Assembly: GCA_910593695.2 (NCBI GenBank)
Contig: OU343051.1
Span: 56,447,668 to 56,511,667 of the forward strand
Reading direction: 5' to 3'
Length of the DNA stretch: 64,000 bases
Source of the DNA: Ocypus olens
Taxonomy: Eukaryota; Arthropoda; Insecta; Coleoptera; Staphylinidae
Below the pieces are notes generated by a model. That model was given only the letters and a program-made list of their open reading frames with translations. It had not been told where the DNA came from and ran no database searches. The stretch's first letter is position 1. The number at the start of each line of letters is the position of its first letter. Position numbers and translations under genes: made by a program. Positions 43,201 to 54,949 of the stretch are shown one piece after another.

Positions 43201-46200
43201 TGGCAATTGATTTTATATTTTTTCCAAGTCGTCGAATTTATTGCATTTTTTCACAATTTCACGCTCCGTTCAAATGGAATTATCTTGAAATTTAGGGATG
43301 GGGTGTTTACAGATTTTAACAGAATCTTACCCCCAATTGAATTTTGAATAGAATTGTGTATTTTCAAGTCGGTGGCAATTGTTTTTATATTTTTTTCAAG
43401 TCGTCGAATTTATTGCATTTTTTCACAATTTCACGCTCCGTTCAAATGGAATTATCTCGAAATTTAGGGATGGGGTGTTTACAGATTTTAACAGAATCTT
43501 AATCCCAAATGCATTTTGAATACAATTGCGTAATTTCAAGTCGGTGGCAATTGTTTTTATATTTTTTTCAAGTCGTCGAATTTATTGCATTTTTTCACAA
43601 TTTCACGCTCCGTTCAAATGGAATTATTTCGAAATTTAGGGATGAGGTGTTTACAGATTTTAACAGAATCCTAATCCCAAATGCATTTTTAATACAATTG
43701 CGTACTTTCAAGTCGGTGGCAATTGTTTTTATATGTTTCTCAAGTCGTCGAATTTATTGCATTTTTTCACAATTTCACGCTCCGTTCAAATGGAATTATC
43801 TTGAAATTTAGGGATGGGGTGTTTACAGATTTTAACAGAATCTTACCCCCAATTGAATTTTGAATAGAATTGTGTATTTTCAAGTCGGTGGCAATTGTTT
43901 TTATATTTTTTTCAAGTCGTCGAATTTATTGCATTTTTTCACAATTTCACGCTCCGTTCAAATGGAATTATTTCGAAATTTAGGGATGAGGTGTTTACAG
44001 ATTTTAACAGAATCCTAATCCCAAATGCATTTTTAATACAATTGCGTACTTTCAAGTCGGTGGCAATTGTTTTTATATGTTTTTCAAGTCGTCGAATTTA
44101 TTGCATTTTTTCACAATTTCACGCTCCGTTCAAATGGAATTATCTTGAAATTTAGGGATGGGGTGTTTACAGATTTTAACAGAATCTTACCCCCAATTGA
44201 ATTTTGAATAGAATTGTGTATTTTCAAGTCGGTGGCAATTGTTTTTATATTTTTTTCAAGTCGTCGAATTTATTGCATTTTTTCACAATTTCACGCTCCG
44301 TTCAAATGGAATTATTTCGAAATTTAGGGATGAGGTGTTTACAGATTTTAACATAATCTTAATCCCAAATGCATTTTTAATAAAATTGCGTACTTTCAAG
44401 TCGGTGGCAATTGATTTTATATTTTTTCCAAGTCGTCGAATTTATTGCATTTTTTCACAATTTCACGCTCCGTTCAAATGGAATTATCTTGAAATTTAGG
44501 GATGGGGTGTTTACAGATTTTAACAGAATCTTACCCCCAATTGAATTTTGAATAGAATTGTGTATTTTCAAGTCGGTGGCAATTGTTTTTATATTTTTTT
44601 CAAGTCGTCGAATTTATTGCATTTTTTCACAATTTCACGCTCCGTTCAAATGGAATTATTTCGAAATTTAGGGATGAGGTGTTTACAGATTTTAACAGAA
44701 TCCTAATCCCAAATGCATTTTTAATACAATTGCGTACTTTCAAGTCGGTGGCAATTGTTTTTATATGTTTTTCAAGTCGTCGAATTTATTGCATTTTTTC
44801 ACAATTTCACGCTCCGTTCAAATGGAATTATCTTGAAATTTAGGGATGGGGTGTTTACAGATTTTAACAGAATCCTAATCCCAAATGCATTTTTAATACA
44901 ATTGCGTACTTTCAAGTCGGTGGCAATTGTTTTTATATGTTTTTCAAGTCGTCGAATTTATTGCATTTTTTCACAATTTCACGCTCCGTTCAAATGGAAT
45001 TATCTTGAAATTTAGGGATGAGGTGTTTACAGATTTTAACAGAATCCTAATCCCAAATGCATTTTTAATACAATTGCGTACTTTCAAGTCGGTGGCAATT
45101 GTTTTTATATGTTTCTCAAGTCGTCGAATTTATTGCATTTTTTCACAATTTCACGCTCCGTTCAAATGGAATTATCTTGAAATTTAGGGATGGGGTGTTT
45201 ACAGATTTTAACAGAATCCTAATCCCAAATGCATTTTTAATACAATTGCGTACTTTCAAGTCGGTGGCAATTGTTTTTATATGTTTCTCAAGTCGTCGAA
45301 TTTATTGCATTTTTTCACAATTTCACGCTCCGTTCAAATGGAATTATCTTGAAATTTAGGGATGAGGTGTTTACAGATTTTAACAGAATCCTAATCCCAA
45401 ATGCATTTTTAATACAATTGCGTACTTTCAAGTCGGTGGCAATTGTTTTTATATGTTTTTCAAGTCGTCGAATTTATTGCATTTTTTCACAATTTCACGC
45501 TCCGTTCAAATGGAATTATCTTGAAATTTAGGGATGGGGTGTTTACAGATTTTAACAGAATCCTAATCCCAAATGCATTTTTAATACAATTGCGTACTTT
45601 CAAGTCGGTGGCAATTGTTTTTATATGTTTCTCAAGTCGTCGAATTTATTGCATTTTTTCACAATTTCACGCTCCGTTCAAATGGAATTATCTTGAAATT
45701 TAGGGATGGGGTGTTTACAGATTTTAACAGAATCTTACCCCCAATTGAATTTTGAATAGAATTGTGTATTTTCAAGTCGGTGGCAATTGTTTTTATATTT
45801 TTTTCAAGTCGTCGAATTTATTGCATTTTTTCACAATTTCACGCTCCGTTCAAATGGAATTATTTCGAAATTTAGGGATGAGGTGTTTACAGATTTTAAC
45901 AGAATCCTAATCCCAAATGCATTTTTAATACAATTGCGTACTTTCAAGTCGGTGGCAATTGTTTTTATATGTTTTTCAAGTCGTCGAATTTATTGCATTT
46001 TTTCACAATTTCACGCTCCGTTCAAATGGAATTATCTTGAAATTTAGGGATGGGGTGTTTACAGATTTTAACAGAATCCTAATCCCAAATGCATTTTTAA
46101 TACAATTGCGTACTTTCAAGTCGGTGGCAATTGTTTTTATATGTTTCTCAAGTCGTCGAATTTATTGCATTTTTTCACAATTTCACGCTCCGTTCAAATG

Positions 46201-46924
46201 GAATTATCTTGAAATTTAGGGATGAGGTGTTTACAGATTTTAACAGAATCCTAATCCCAAATGCATTTTTAATACAATTGCGTACTTTCAAGTCGGTGGC
46301 AATTGTTTTTATATGTTTTTCAAGTCGTCGAATTTATTGCATTTTTTCACAATTTCACGCTCCGTTCAAATGGAATTATCTTGAAATTTAGGGATGGGGT
46401 GTTTACAGATTTTAACAGAATCCTAATCCCAAATGCATTTTTAATACAATTGCGTACTTTCAAGTCGGTGGCAATTGTTTTTATATGTTTCTCAAGTCGT
46501 CGAATTTATTGCATTTTTTCACAATTTCACGCTCCGTTCAAATGGAATTATCTTGAAATTTAGGGATGGGGTGTTTACAGATTTTAACAGAATCTTACCC
46601 CCAATTGAATTTTGAATAGAATTGTGTATTTTCAAGTCGGTGGCAATTGTTTTTATATTTTTTTCAAGTCGTCGAATTTATTGCATTTTTTCACAATTTC
46701 ACGCTCCGTTCAAATGGAATTATTTCGAAATTTAGGGATGAGGTGTTTACAGATTTTAACAGAATCCTAATCCCAAATGCATTTTTAATACAATTGCGTA
46801 CTTTCAAGTCGGTGGCAATTGTTTTTATATGTTTTTCAAGTCGTCGAATTTATTGCATTTTTTCACAATTTCACGCTCCGTTCAAATGGAATTATTTCGA
46901 AGTTTAGGGATGAGGTGTTTACAC
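34230..46924. repeat. 12.7-kb satellite array, ~74 copies of a 172-bp monomer
   Basis: Every monomer carries TCAAGTCGTCGAATTTATTG, CACAATTTCACGCTCCGTTC, GAAATTTAGGGATG and GTTTACAGATTTTAACAGAA. Subtypes form higher-order units: a 518-bp trimer repeated at 34.4-35.9 kb, 344-bp dimers, and an 860-bp pentamer starting near 39.2, 40.1 and 41.0 kb. The left edge is diverged, while the right edge stops abruptly within a monomer. The serial 86-codon open frames are by-products of the array: 172 is not a multiple of three, and frames end at the same point each time. Confidence 0.95.
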
Positions 46925-47689
46925 GAACTGTCACTGTTTAACTGAAGTTAACCGTTTACTTAAATTGTTAATATTAAGATCGTTGTCATGGTGAAGGTAA
47001 ATAAATTTTTATCCACTTGCAATTTTTTTTTGTCACATTTTTATACACGAGTTGAACTATCAGTAATAAATATATAAATTTATCTCTAATGCAACGATAT
47101 GAATATGAAAAACGCACACAGCTTTGATACATATTATGTTACGAACAATTTACGAGAATTTACGTTTATGAATACGGCGATAAAGCGACTCTCGTAGAAT
47201 ATTTATCGCGAGTAAAACCACCCGTTCGGTTTTTATTATCGCATTTACCGAGATTTATACTGGAGTCTAGAGATTTTGGTTATTTCGGGACAACATTGTG
47301 CGAGGTTAGTTATAATGCTATTCAAGCTTATATTGTGCCCAGATGGTGAACGTAACAACACGAAACTGGTTTATGAAGCTCATCAAAAAGGATTTATGTT
47401 ACTTAAGTTTTAATTACTCGATCCTTTACGTAAGTGAATTATCATTTTAAGTAATGCATCAAATTTTATAATCGGATCTGTAGTTTTTTTTTACTTTAAT
47501 CTGTATTTTATACTCGATAAAATTGAGTTAAAGTTTGTGAGTTATGAGTAACACACTGCATAAACTTTCAAAAACTTATTCAACATTTATTTTTTAAATG
47601 CCACCATGACATTATCGTAAAGTTTACAACAAAGGTTAAAGGGAAAGCAATTGCCACATTTTGATGTTGTAATATCCAAAATTGAACAA
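46925..47689. other. Unique spacer after the 172-bp array
   Basis: Moderate-complexity DNA. An ATGGTGAAG|GTAAAT at about 46988 could be a tiny first exon but has no other support. Confidence 0.35.
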
Positions 47690-48960
47690 CGCGTTCGGCT
47701 GTTGTGCAGTTTCAAAAATCAAAATCGCGATTTTAAATCTTCGTACTTTGAAAACGTGCAATTATGACGTTTTGTGTTGATTTCAGGAAAATATTTCTTA
47801 ACCAGTTCTTAAATTGCACTAATTTTGCCACATTTTGACGTTAGAATCATAAAATTCGAACAACGCGTTTGGCAGTCGTGCAATTTTAAAAATCAAAATC
47901 GCAATTTTAAAATCTTAAAACTTAAAAATTCAACGGCAATTTCAAAAATCAAAATCCCCATTTGAAATCGTAGGACTTTGAAAATGTGCAATTTTGACGT
48001 TTTAAGTTGAGTGGATATTACGAAAATTTGGCGGTTGTTAAATGTAAAAAATCAAAATCACGAATTTAAATTCGTGTGTATTTTTTTAATTTTGGTATTT
48101 TTGCATGTTGTGCTAATTTTACAAGAAAAATTTCGTAATTAAAAGTCGCCATATTTTGACGTTTGAATCATCAAAATCTAAAATTGCATTCGGCAATTGT
48201 ACAATTTCAAACAAACAAATCGCAATTTTAAAACTTCAAATTTGGAAACCTGTAATTTTGACGATTTGCGTTGCTTTCACAAATCAACATTTCTGAGACC
48301 GTTTTTAAAGTGAACTATAATTGCGACATTTTTGCTTTAGAATCATCTAAATCGGGCAACGCGTTTGGCTGTTGTATAATTAAAAAAATAAAAATCGCGA
48401 TTTTAAAGCATTCGAACTATAAAAAAAATGCAATTTTTGCAATTTTTTTTAAATTTCCGAAGGTAATATCGTAACCGTTTTAAAATTACACTAAATTTCC
48501 CACATTTTGACGTTTGAAACATAAAAATCTAGCATCGCGTTAGGCAATTGTGCAATTTCAAAAATCAAAATCGCGATTTTAAAATCTTCGTACTTTGAAA
48601 ACGTGCAATTGTGACGTTTTGTGTTGATTTTACGGAAAAATTTCTTAGTCATTTTTTTTAAATTGCACTAAATTTAATACTATAATCATAAAAAAATTGA
48701 TGTTTGGCAGTTGGGCTATTTAAAAAATAAAAATCACTATTTTAAAATTTTGGAACATTTTTGCATTTCGTGTTAGTTTCGCGAAAAAAATTGTAATTTG
48801 TTTTAAAATTACACTGAATTTGCCTTATTTTGACGTTTGTGTCATTAAAATTTAAAATCGCGTTCGGCAGTAATGTAATTACAAAAATCAATATCGTGAT
48901 TTTCCATTTTGAAAACGTGCGATTTTTGCAGTTTACGTTGTTTTCGTGAAAGAAAAAGTT
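47690..48960. repeat. Degenerate ~165-bp tandem repeat
   Basis: About eight diverged units marked by AAAAATCAAAATCGCGATTT, GAAAACGTGCAATT and TTTTGACGTTT, spaced about 157-176 bp. Confidence 0.75.
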
Positions 48961-51620
48961 TAATCAAATTTTAAATTGCACTAAATTTGCCACAGTTTTT
49001 GCCACGGGTTTTGTCCCATTTTTTGCCACGTTTTTTGCCACATTTTTTGTCACGGTTTTTGCCACATTTTTTGCCACGATTCTTGCCTCATGTTTTTGCC
49101 CCATTTTTTTGCCACGATTTTTGCCACATTTTTTTGCCACGATTTTTGCCACATTTTTTTGCCATCAAATTTAAAAAATCAAAATCGCGATTTTAAATTT
49201 TCGAACATTGAAAACGTGCGATTTTGACGTTTTGCGTTGATTTCACGGAAAGATTTCTTAACCAATTTTTAAATTGCACTAAATTTAACGCTGAAATCAT
49301 ACAAATCTGACGTGTTTGGTAGTTGGGCAATTTAAAAAATCAAAATCACTATTTTAAAGTTTTGAAACATTTTTGCATTTTGTGTTAGTTTCGCGAAAAA
49401 AATTGTAATTTGTTTTAAAATTACACTAAATTCGCCTTATTTTGACGTTTGTGTCCTTATAATTTAAAATCGCGTTCGGCAGTAATGTAATTACATAAAT
49501 CAATATCGTGATTTTCCATTTTGAAAACGTGCGATTTTTGCAGTTTACGTTGTTTTGTGAAAGAAAAAGTTTAACCAAATTTTAAATTGCACTAAATTTG
49601 CCACGGGTTTTGCCACATTTTTTGCCACGGTTTTTGCCTCATTTTTTGCCTTATTTTTTTTGCCACGGTTTTTGCCTCATTTTTTGCCACGGTTTTCGCC
49701 AATTTTTTTTTACCACTGATTTTGCCACGATTTTTGCCTCATGTTTTTGCCACGGTTTTTGCTTATTTTTTTGCCACAATTTTTGCCTCATTTTTTTGCC
49801 ATCATCAAATTTAAAAAATCAAAGTCGCGATTTTTAATTTTCGAACTTTGAAAACGTGCAATTTTGACATTTTGCGTTGATTTCACGGAAAGATTTCTTA
49901 ACCAATTTTGAAATTGCACTAAATTTAACGCTAAAATCATAAAAGTCTAACGTGTTTGGCAGTTGGGTAATTTTAGAAATCAAAATGGCGATTTTAAATT
50001 TTCGAACTTTGAAAACGTGCAATTTTGACGTTTTGCGTTGATTTTACGGAAAGATTTCTTAACCAATTTTTAAATTGCACTAAATTTAACGCTGAAATCA
50101 TAAAAATCTGACGTGTTTGGCAGTTGGGCAATTTAAAAAATCAAAATCGCTATTCTAAAGTTTTGGAATATTTTTGCATTTTGTGTTAGTTTCGCGAAAA
50201 AAATTGTAATTTGTTTTAAAATTACACTAAATTCACCATATTTTGACGTTTTAATCATCAAAATCAAAAATCGCGTTCGGTAGTAGTGCAATTTTAATAA
50301 TCAATATCGGGATTTTCTATTTTGAAAACGTGCGATTTTTGCAGATTACGTTATTTTCGTGAAAGAAAAAGTTAAACCAAATTTTAAATTGCATTAAATT
50401 TTCCACAGTTTTTGTCACATTTTTTTTGTCACGGGTTTTGCCACATTTTTTTGCCACGATTTTTGCCTCATGTTTTTGCCACGTTTTCTGCCTCATTTTT
50501 TTGCCACGATTTTTGCCATCATCAAATTTAAAAAATCAAAATCGCGATTTTTAATTTTCGAACTTTGAAAACGTGCAATTTTGACGTTTTGCGTTGATTT
50601 CACGGAAAAATTTCTTGGTCAATTTTTAAATTACATTTAATTTAATGCTGAAATCATAAAAATCTCACGTGTTTGGCAGTTGGGCAATTTAAAAAATCAA
50701 AATCACTATTTTAAAATTTTGGAACATTTTTGCATTTTGTGTTAGTTTCGCGAAAAAAATTGTAATTTGTTTTAAAATTACACCAAATTCGCCTTATTTT
50801 GACGTTTGTGTCATCAAAATTTAAAATCGCTCTCGGCAGTAATGTAATTACAAAAATCAATATCGTGATTTTCCATATTGAAAACGTGCGATTTTTGCAG
50901 TTAACATTGTTTTCGCGAAAGAAAAAGTTGAACCAAATTTTAAATTGCACTAAATTTGCCACGGGGTTTGCCACATTTTTTGACCACTATTTTTTCCTCA
51001 TTTCTACCACGGTTTTTGCCACATTTTTTACAACGGTTTTTGCCACATTTTTTTGCTACGGTTTTGCCACTTTTTCTGCCACGGTTTTGGCCACATTTTG
51101 TTGCTACGGTTTTTGCCACAATTTTTTACAACGGTTCTTGCCACATTTTTTCGCCACGGTTTTTGTCACATTTTTTGCCACGGTTTTTGCCACATTGTTT
51201 TACAACGGTTTTTGCCCCATTTTTTTACAACGGTTTTTGCCACATTTTTTTGCTACGGTTTTGCCACATTTTCTGCCACGGTTTTGGCCACATTTTGTTG
51301 CTACGGTTTTTGCCACAATTTTTTTACAACGGTTCTTGCCACATTTTTTTGCCACATTTTTTGCCACGGTTTTTGCCACTGTTTTACCACGGTTTTTGCC
51401 ATATTTTTTTGCTACGATTTTGCCACATTTTCTGCCACGGTTTTTGCCACGGTTATGGCCACATTTTGTTGCTACGGTTTTTGCCACAATTTTTTACAAC
51501 GGTTCTTGCCACATTTTTTGCCGCGGTTTTTGTCACATTGTTGTCACGGTTTTTGCCACATTTTTTTGCCATGGTTTTCGCCACATTTTTTTGCGACGCG
51601 TTTGACAGTTGTGCAATTTT
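48961..51620. repeat. ~165-bp repeats interleaved with GCCAC minisatellite
   Basis: The same units continue but are broken by expansions of TTTTTGCCACGG and TTTTTGCCACATT at about 48990-49165, 49600-49800, 50400-50510 and 50958-51595. The expansions always begin after GCACTAAATTTGCC. Long frames such as repeated FLPHFLPRFLPHF or KNVAKTVAKNV come from the minisatellite and are not proteins I can support. Confidence 0.85.
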
Positions 51621-51667
51621 AAAAATAAAAATTGCGAATTTAAAATCAATAAATAATTGTTTTGCTG

Positions 51668-51760
51668 GCCCCCTTCTGCAGAACTAATGCAGGGGATCCT
51701 GGGTTCGAATCCCAACGAGGGCATGGATGTTTAGTGGTTGTCCATTTCATTTGAAATATA
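51668..51760 (+). mobile_element. tRNA-like SINE fragment 1
   Basis: CTGGGTTCGAATCCCA is a tRNA T-arm (B box), and AGAACTAATGCAG precedes it. The downstream part matches the copy at 54066 (GAGGGCATG.AT.TTTAGTGG). It is not a complete tRNA, since no A box or matched acceptor stem is found. Confidence 0.5.
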
Positions 51761-51767
51761 AATTATA

Positions 51768-52065
51768 CAGGGTGTACAATTGGTTATCGCACCATAGGAA
51801 TTTCCATGTTAAATTCTTATTGTTCAAATATTGGCTCCCCAAATAATTTTAGAGAAAAAGTGTAAACATGTTTCTTGTAGAGAAAAAAAATGCTCTACAA
51901 CCGTCTCTCTCTCTTTTTTTACTTTCCATACAAAGGGGAAATCGAGGATTCTCTACAAAAAACATATTTACACTTTTTTTCTAAAATAATTTGGGGAGCC
52001 AATATTTGAAAATTAAGAATTTAACATGGAAATCCCTATGGTGCGTGAACCAATTCTACACCCTG
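51768..52065. mobile_element. Mariner-type foldback element
   Basis: Arms of about 130 bp starting CAGGGTGTACAATTGGTT are repeated inverted at the right end, with TA on both sides (51766-51767, 52066-52067). Almost the entire 298 bp is hairpin. Confidence 0.8.
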
Positions 52066-52067
52066 TA

Positions 52068-52609
52068 TATACAAATCGGTTATGGCTGAATAGTTTACGT
52101 TGCCTAAACTAATATCCCATATCACCTATAATTCCCCAACACGAATTCCCATCAACCATCCTTCCTCTAAAATAAATAAATTGTTCGAAATGAAATATCT
52201 GAATGAATGAAAATATTATTCGTTTTATTATTGGTTAGGCTATACCACGATTACCATTTTAAGATTATATAAATAAGATGTGAAATTTATGGCCAACGAA
52301 TAAATATTCTCCTACGTAAAGTCTTTCCCATGAAAGTGTTTGTCTTTACTTTAGTGCAATCATAATTGCTTTCGGATTTTAACGCTACGATGATTTATAT
52401 CTTGAGCAGTCATTAATCATGCAGGCAATGCGGAAGTCACTGAACATTACTAATCTATATAGATGTGTACGGTTTTATTGCGAATATGAGTTTTATGATA
52501 ATTCTGGTATGCAAATAAGCCAAGCCAAGCACAAACATGAATACTAATACCAATACGGCTCTAGCACAGGTAAGTATTAAGTTTATAAATTTTTAAAACA
52601 AACTGGTTT
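52068..52609. other. Unique spacer
   Basis: No gene or repeat recognised. Confidence 0.4.
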
Positions 52610-52985
52610 CTCTAAGATCGACTTTAATATGAATGAAATCGAAATTAAAATGTAATTCAATCCAAGGTAGAAAAATTAGTGTATATTGGGTTGTATACAA
52701 TTTCTAACCAACATTTTTTTTAAACAAATGTAAGATCTACTCAAAAATGAATGAAACCGAACTAAAACGTCATTCAATCCAAAATAGAAAAATGATGTAT
52801 ATTGGGTTGTATACAATTTCTAACCAACGTATATTGGTTTGTATACAATTTCTAACCAACATTTTTTTAAACATATCTATTAAGGTCGACTCAAATATTA
52901 ATTAAAACGTCATTCAATAAAAAGCTTGTGATTTTGTACATTGGATTGTATGCTATTTCTAACCAACGTTTTTTGTGTTGAAACT
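52610..52985. repeat. Tandem repeat, about 100-125 bp, three copies
   Basis: ATTGGGTTGTATACAATTTC followed by TAACCAAC and GTCATTCAATCCAA recur three to four times with small indels. Confidence 0.7.
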
Positions 52986-53855
52986 TCCGTTTAATTTTGA
53001 CGTTTCAAACGTCAACACGCCGATAATTTAATGCAGAACAAATTGCTTCGTGTCGTTTTTATGAAATCGATATAGAAAATAGTGAAAATTGCAGGAAACC
53101 AATGCCCCCCCAAAGACAAAGTGAAAACCAGAAGGAGATGTTACATAAGCAAATGCTACAACGTGCGTGATTGATCGAGTACAGGTAATTAGCATTTTAA
53201 ATGAATCATCCTTTCGATTGCCATTTGCGCAGGTTACACAACAGTTTGCCAACAACAAACACACACATCACGTGGAAAACAATAATTATTCACTAAATCC
53301 ACAGCGAACGACGAACATCAGGCGAATTAAAAAATAAAGAGCAAACGTTCGAGTTGAAGGCCAGCAACACACAAAATATTAATCAAACCGACGATGTTAT
53401 CTAATTCGATTTTGGCGTGTATCGTGATCGCGGTGCGTCATCATCCGCGAAAATTGATTACTGGTATTTTCGTTTTGGCAAATGAATGATGAATTAATGA
53501 AATGAATACGAGGGAGAGAGGTTGTTGCCCTTTGCATAATGTGATTTAATAATTATGGTATTCAAATGGTTCGTAGGAATTACGTCACTATCTATAATTT
53601 ATTCATTCTTAACAACTATAATTGGTTGTCCTGAAGCGTACAATTAAAATTGATAAAATTTTACGACATTAAAACTAATCTACAAAAATAATAATTCCAG
53701 GGCTAATGATATTGAATTTACTCTTTATATCCCAATTAAGATTTGGTTTGAAGTTGCGTCCCATTTTTGTATACGGAAATTATCAGCGCAAAAATGGTTT
53801 ACGTAAAGAAAATTTTTGAATCATGATTTATGAGGCCAGAATGTCATATGACTTT
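52986..53855. other. Unique spacer
   Basis: A TTTGACGTTTCAAACGTCAA palindrome lies near 52997. The rest, with a CpG-richer patch at 53400-53460, holds no gene I can support. Confidence 0.4.
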
Positions 53856-54049
53856 GACTGTTTGATGTTTCAATTTTTTAAGAAGTTAAATATTACACTT
53901 TAAAAATTGGAGAGTGTTATGCTTCGTACACACTTGCACGGAAATCCGCGCCGTTCGTGAAAATTTGCAAGTGTGTACGATGCATAACATTCTCCAATTT
54001 TTAAAGTGTAGCATTTAACTTCTTAAAAAAATTGAAACATCCAACAATC
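53856..54049. mobile_element. Foldback element with ~80-bp arms
   Basis: The arms run from GATGTTTCAATTTTTTAAGA to the inner GCAAGTGTGTACGATGCATA and are nearly exact complements. The loop holds CpG-rich ATCCGCGCCGTTCG. It abuts the SINE fragment that follows. Confidence 0.7.
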
Positions 54050-54150
54050 GCGTGCGTTAATACGCTAGAACTAATCCGGGAGGTCTTAGGTTCGAATCCC
54101 GGCGAGGGCATGTATATTTGTGGTTATAAATTTTCATTTATAACTACGGG
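54050..54150 (+). mobile_element. tRNA-like SINE fragment 2
   Basis: TTAGGTTCGAATCCCGGCGA, then GGGCATG, matches fragment 1 and includes the same AGAACTAAT upstream and ATTTGTGGTT downstream. This supports one tRNA-derived family rather than two tRNA genes. Confidence 0.5.
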
Positions 54151-54469
54151 TATATTCGTAGATGGCAGCAGTGCCGGATTAAAGAATCTGCCATTGTACG
54201 CACACTAAAATTGCCGCTTGAAACCCTGAGTAGGCTTCACTCATATTTTGATAGGTCGGTGAAATTTTCAATTATTTGCAAAACTGTTCTTTGATTAGTA
54301 ACCTTAGCAAATCCTCAAAACGGTTCCTTTATTTAGGGCTCGATCGGTTTCTCATTTTCATCTTTTTTTACATTCCCTAAATATTACTTTTTTGTGATTT
54401 TTTTCGAATTCGAAAATTTAATGTAACTTTCCAATTTGAGGTCTTCCGAGTTGATTCCGACCACTTTTT
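54151..54469. other. Unique spacer
   Basis: No gene or repeat recognised. Confidence 0.4.
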
Positions 54470-54945
54470 AAATACGTGGGCGCTGTATCTCAAAAACCAA
54501 TAAAGATTTTCAAATTAATCTTTAAACGTTATTTGATCATCTGAAGAACTGAAATTTCGACGTTTGTCTGTCTTTGTGGGCGCTGTATTCAAAAACCAAT
54601 AAAGATTTTCAAATTATTCGCTTTATTTGATAATCTGAAGAACTGAAAGCTCTTGATAAAATATCGGAAACCGAAAGTGATTTTTGTAATTTTATTTAAT
54701 ATGAACAATATTACAAAAATGTCTATTTAAATGTTTAAGATAACAATCTTTTGTAAATAAACGTATTTTTTGTTGTTGTTTTATAAGAAATAATTAAAAA
54801 TTGAAAAGTTTTGACTTCTTTGGACTATAATTATGAAATACATCAAATTTATAAAAACAAAAATTGCAGAGAATGTCAAAATAAACTACTTACACAGATT
54901 AAGTTTTTCAAACTGCTAGTTTTTGAAAAAACTCGAGAAATTTAA
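54470..54945 (+). mobile_element. Dispersed hairpin-ended repeat, diverged copy 4
   Basis: GCGCTGTATCTCAAAAACCA, then AATTGCAGAGAATGTCAAAA, and AAGTTTTTCAAACTGCTAG follow the order of the 7214 element. The first 100 bp or so is duplicated in tandem. The hairpin start and GT tract are missing. Confidence 0.55.
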
Positions 54946-54949
54946 CAGC

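Noticed and set aside
36629..46907. More than thirty open frames of 86-100 codons on the plus strand
   Set aside because: They recur with the 172-bp satellite, overlap each other by half their length, and start and stop at the same monomer positions. No splice or codon evidence supports a protein.
50799..51687. Open frames of 189-268 codons and the antisense KNVAKTVAK frames
   Set aside because: They are readings of the TTTTTGCCACGG minisatellite, open in several frames at once because the repeat lacks stop codons.
51668..51722. Complete tRNA gene
   Set aside because: Only the T-arm half is tRNA-like; no A box, D-arm or paired acceptor stem is present.
51533..51724. 63-codon frame starting MPSLGFEPRIPC
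   Set aside because: The start is the reverse of a tRNA-like B-box region, a known source of false ORFs.
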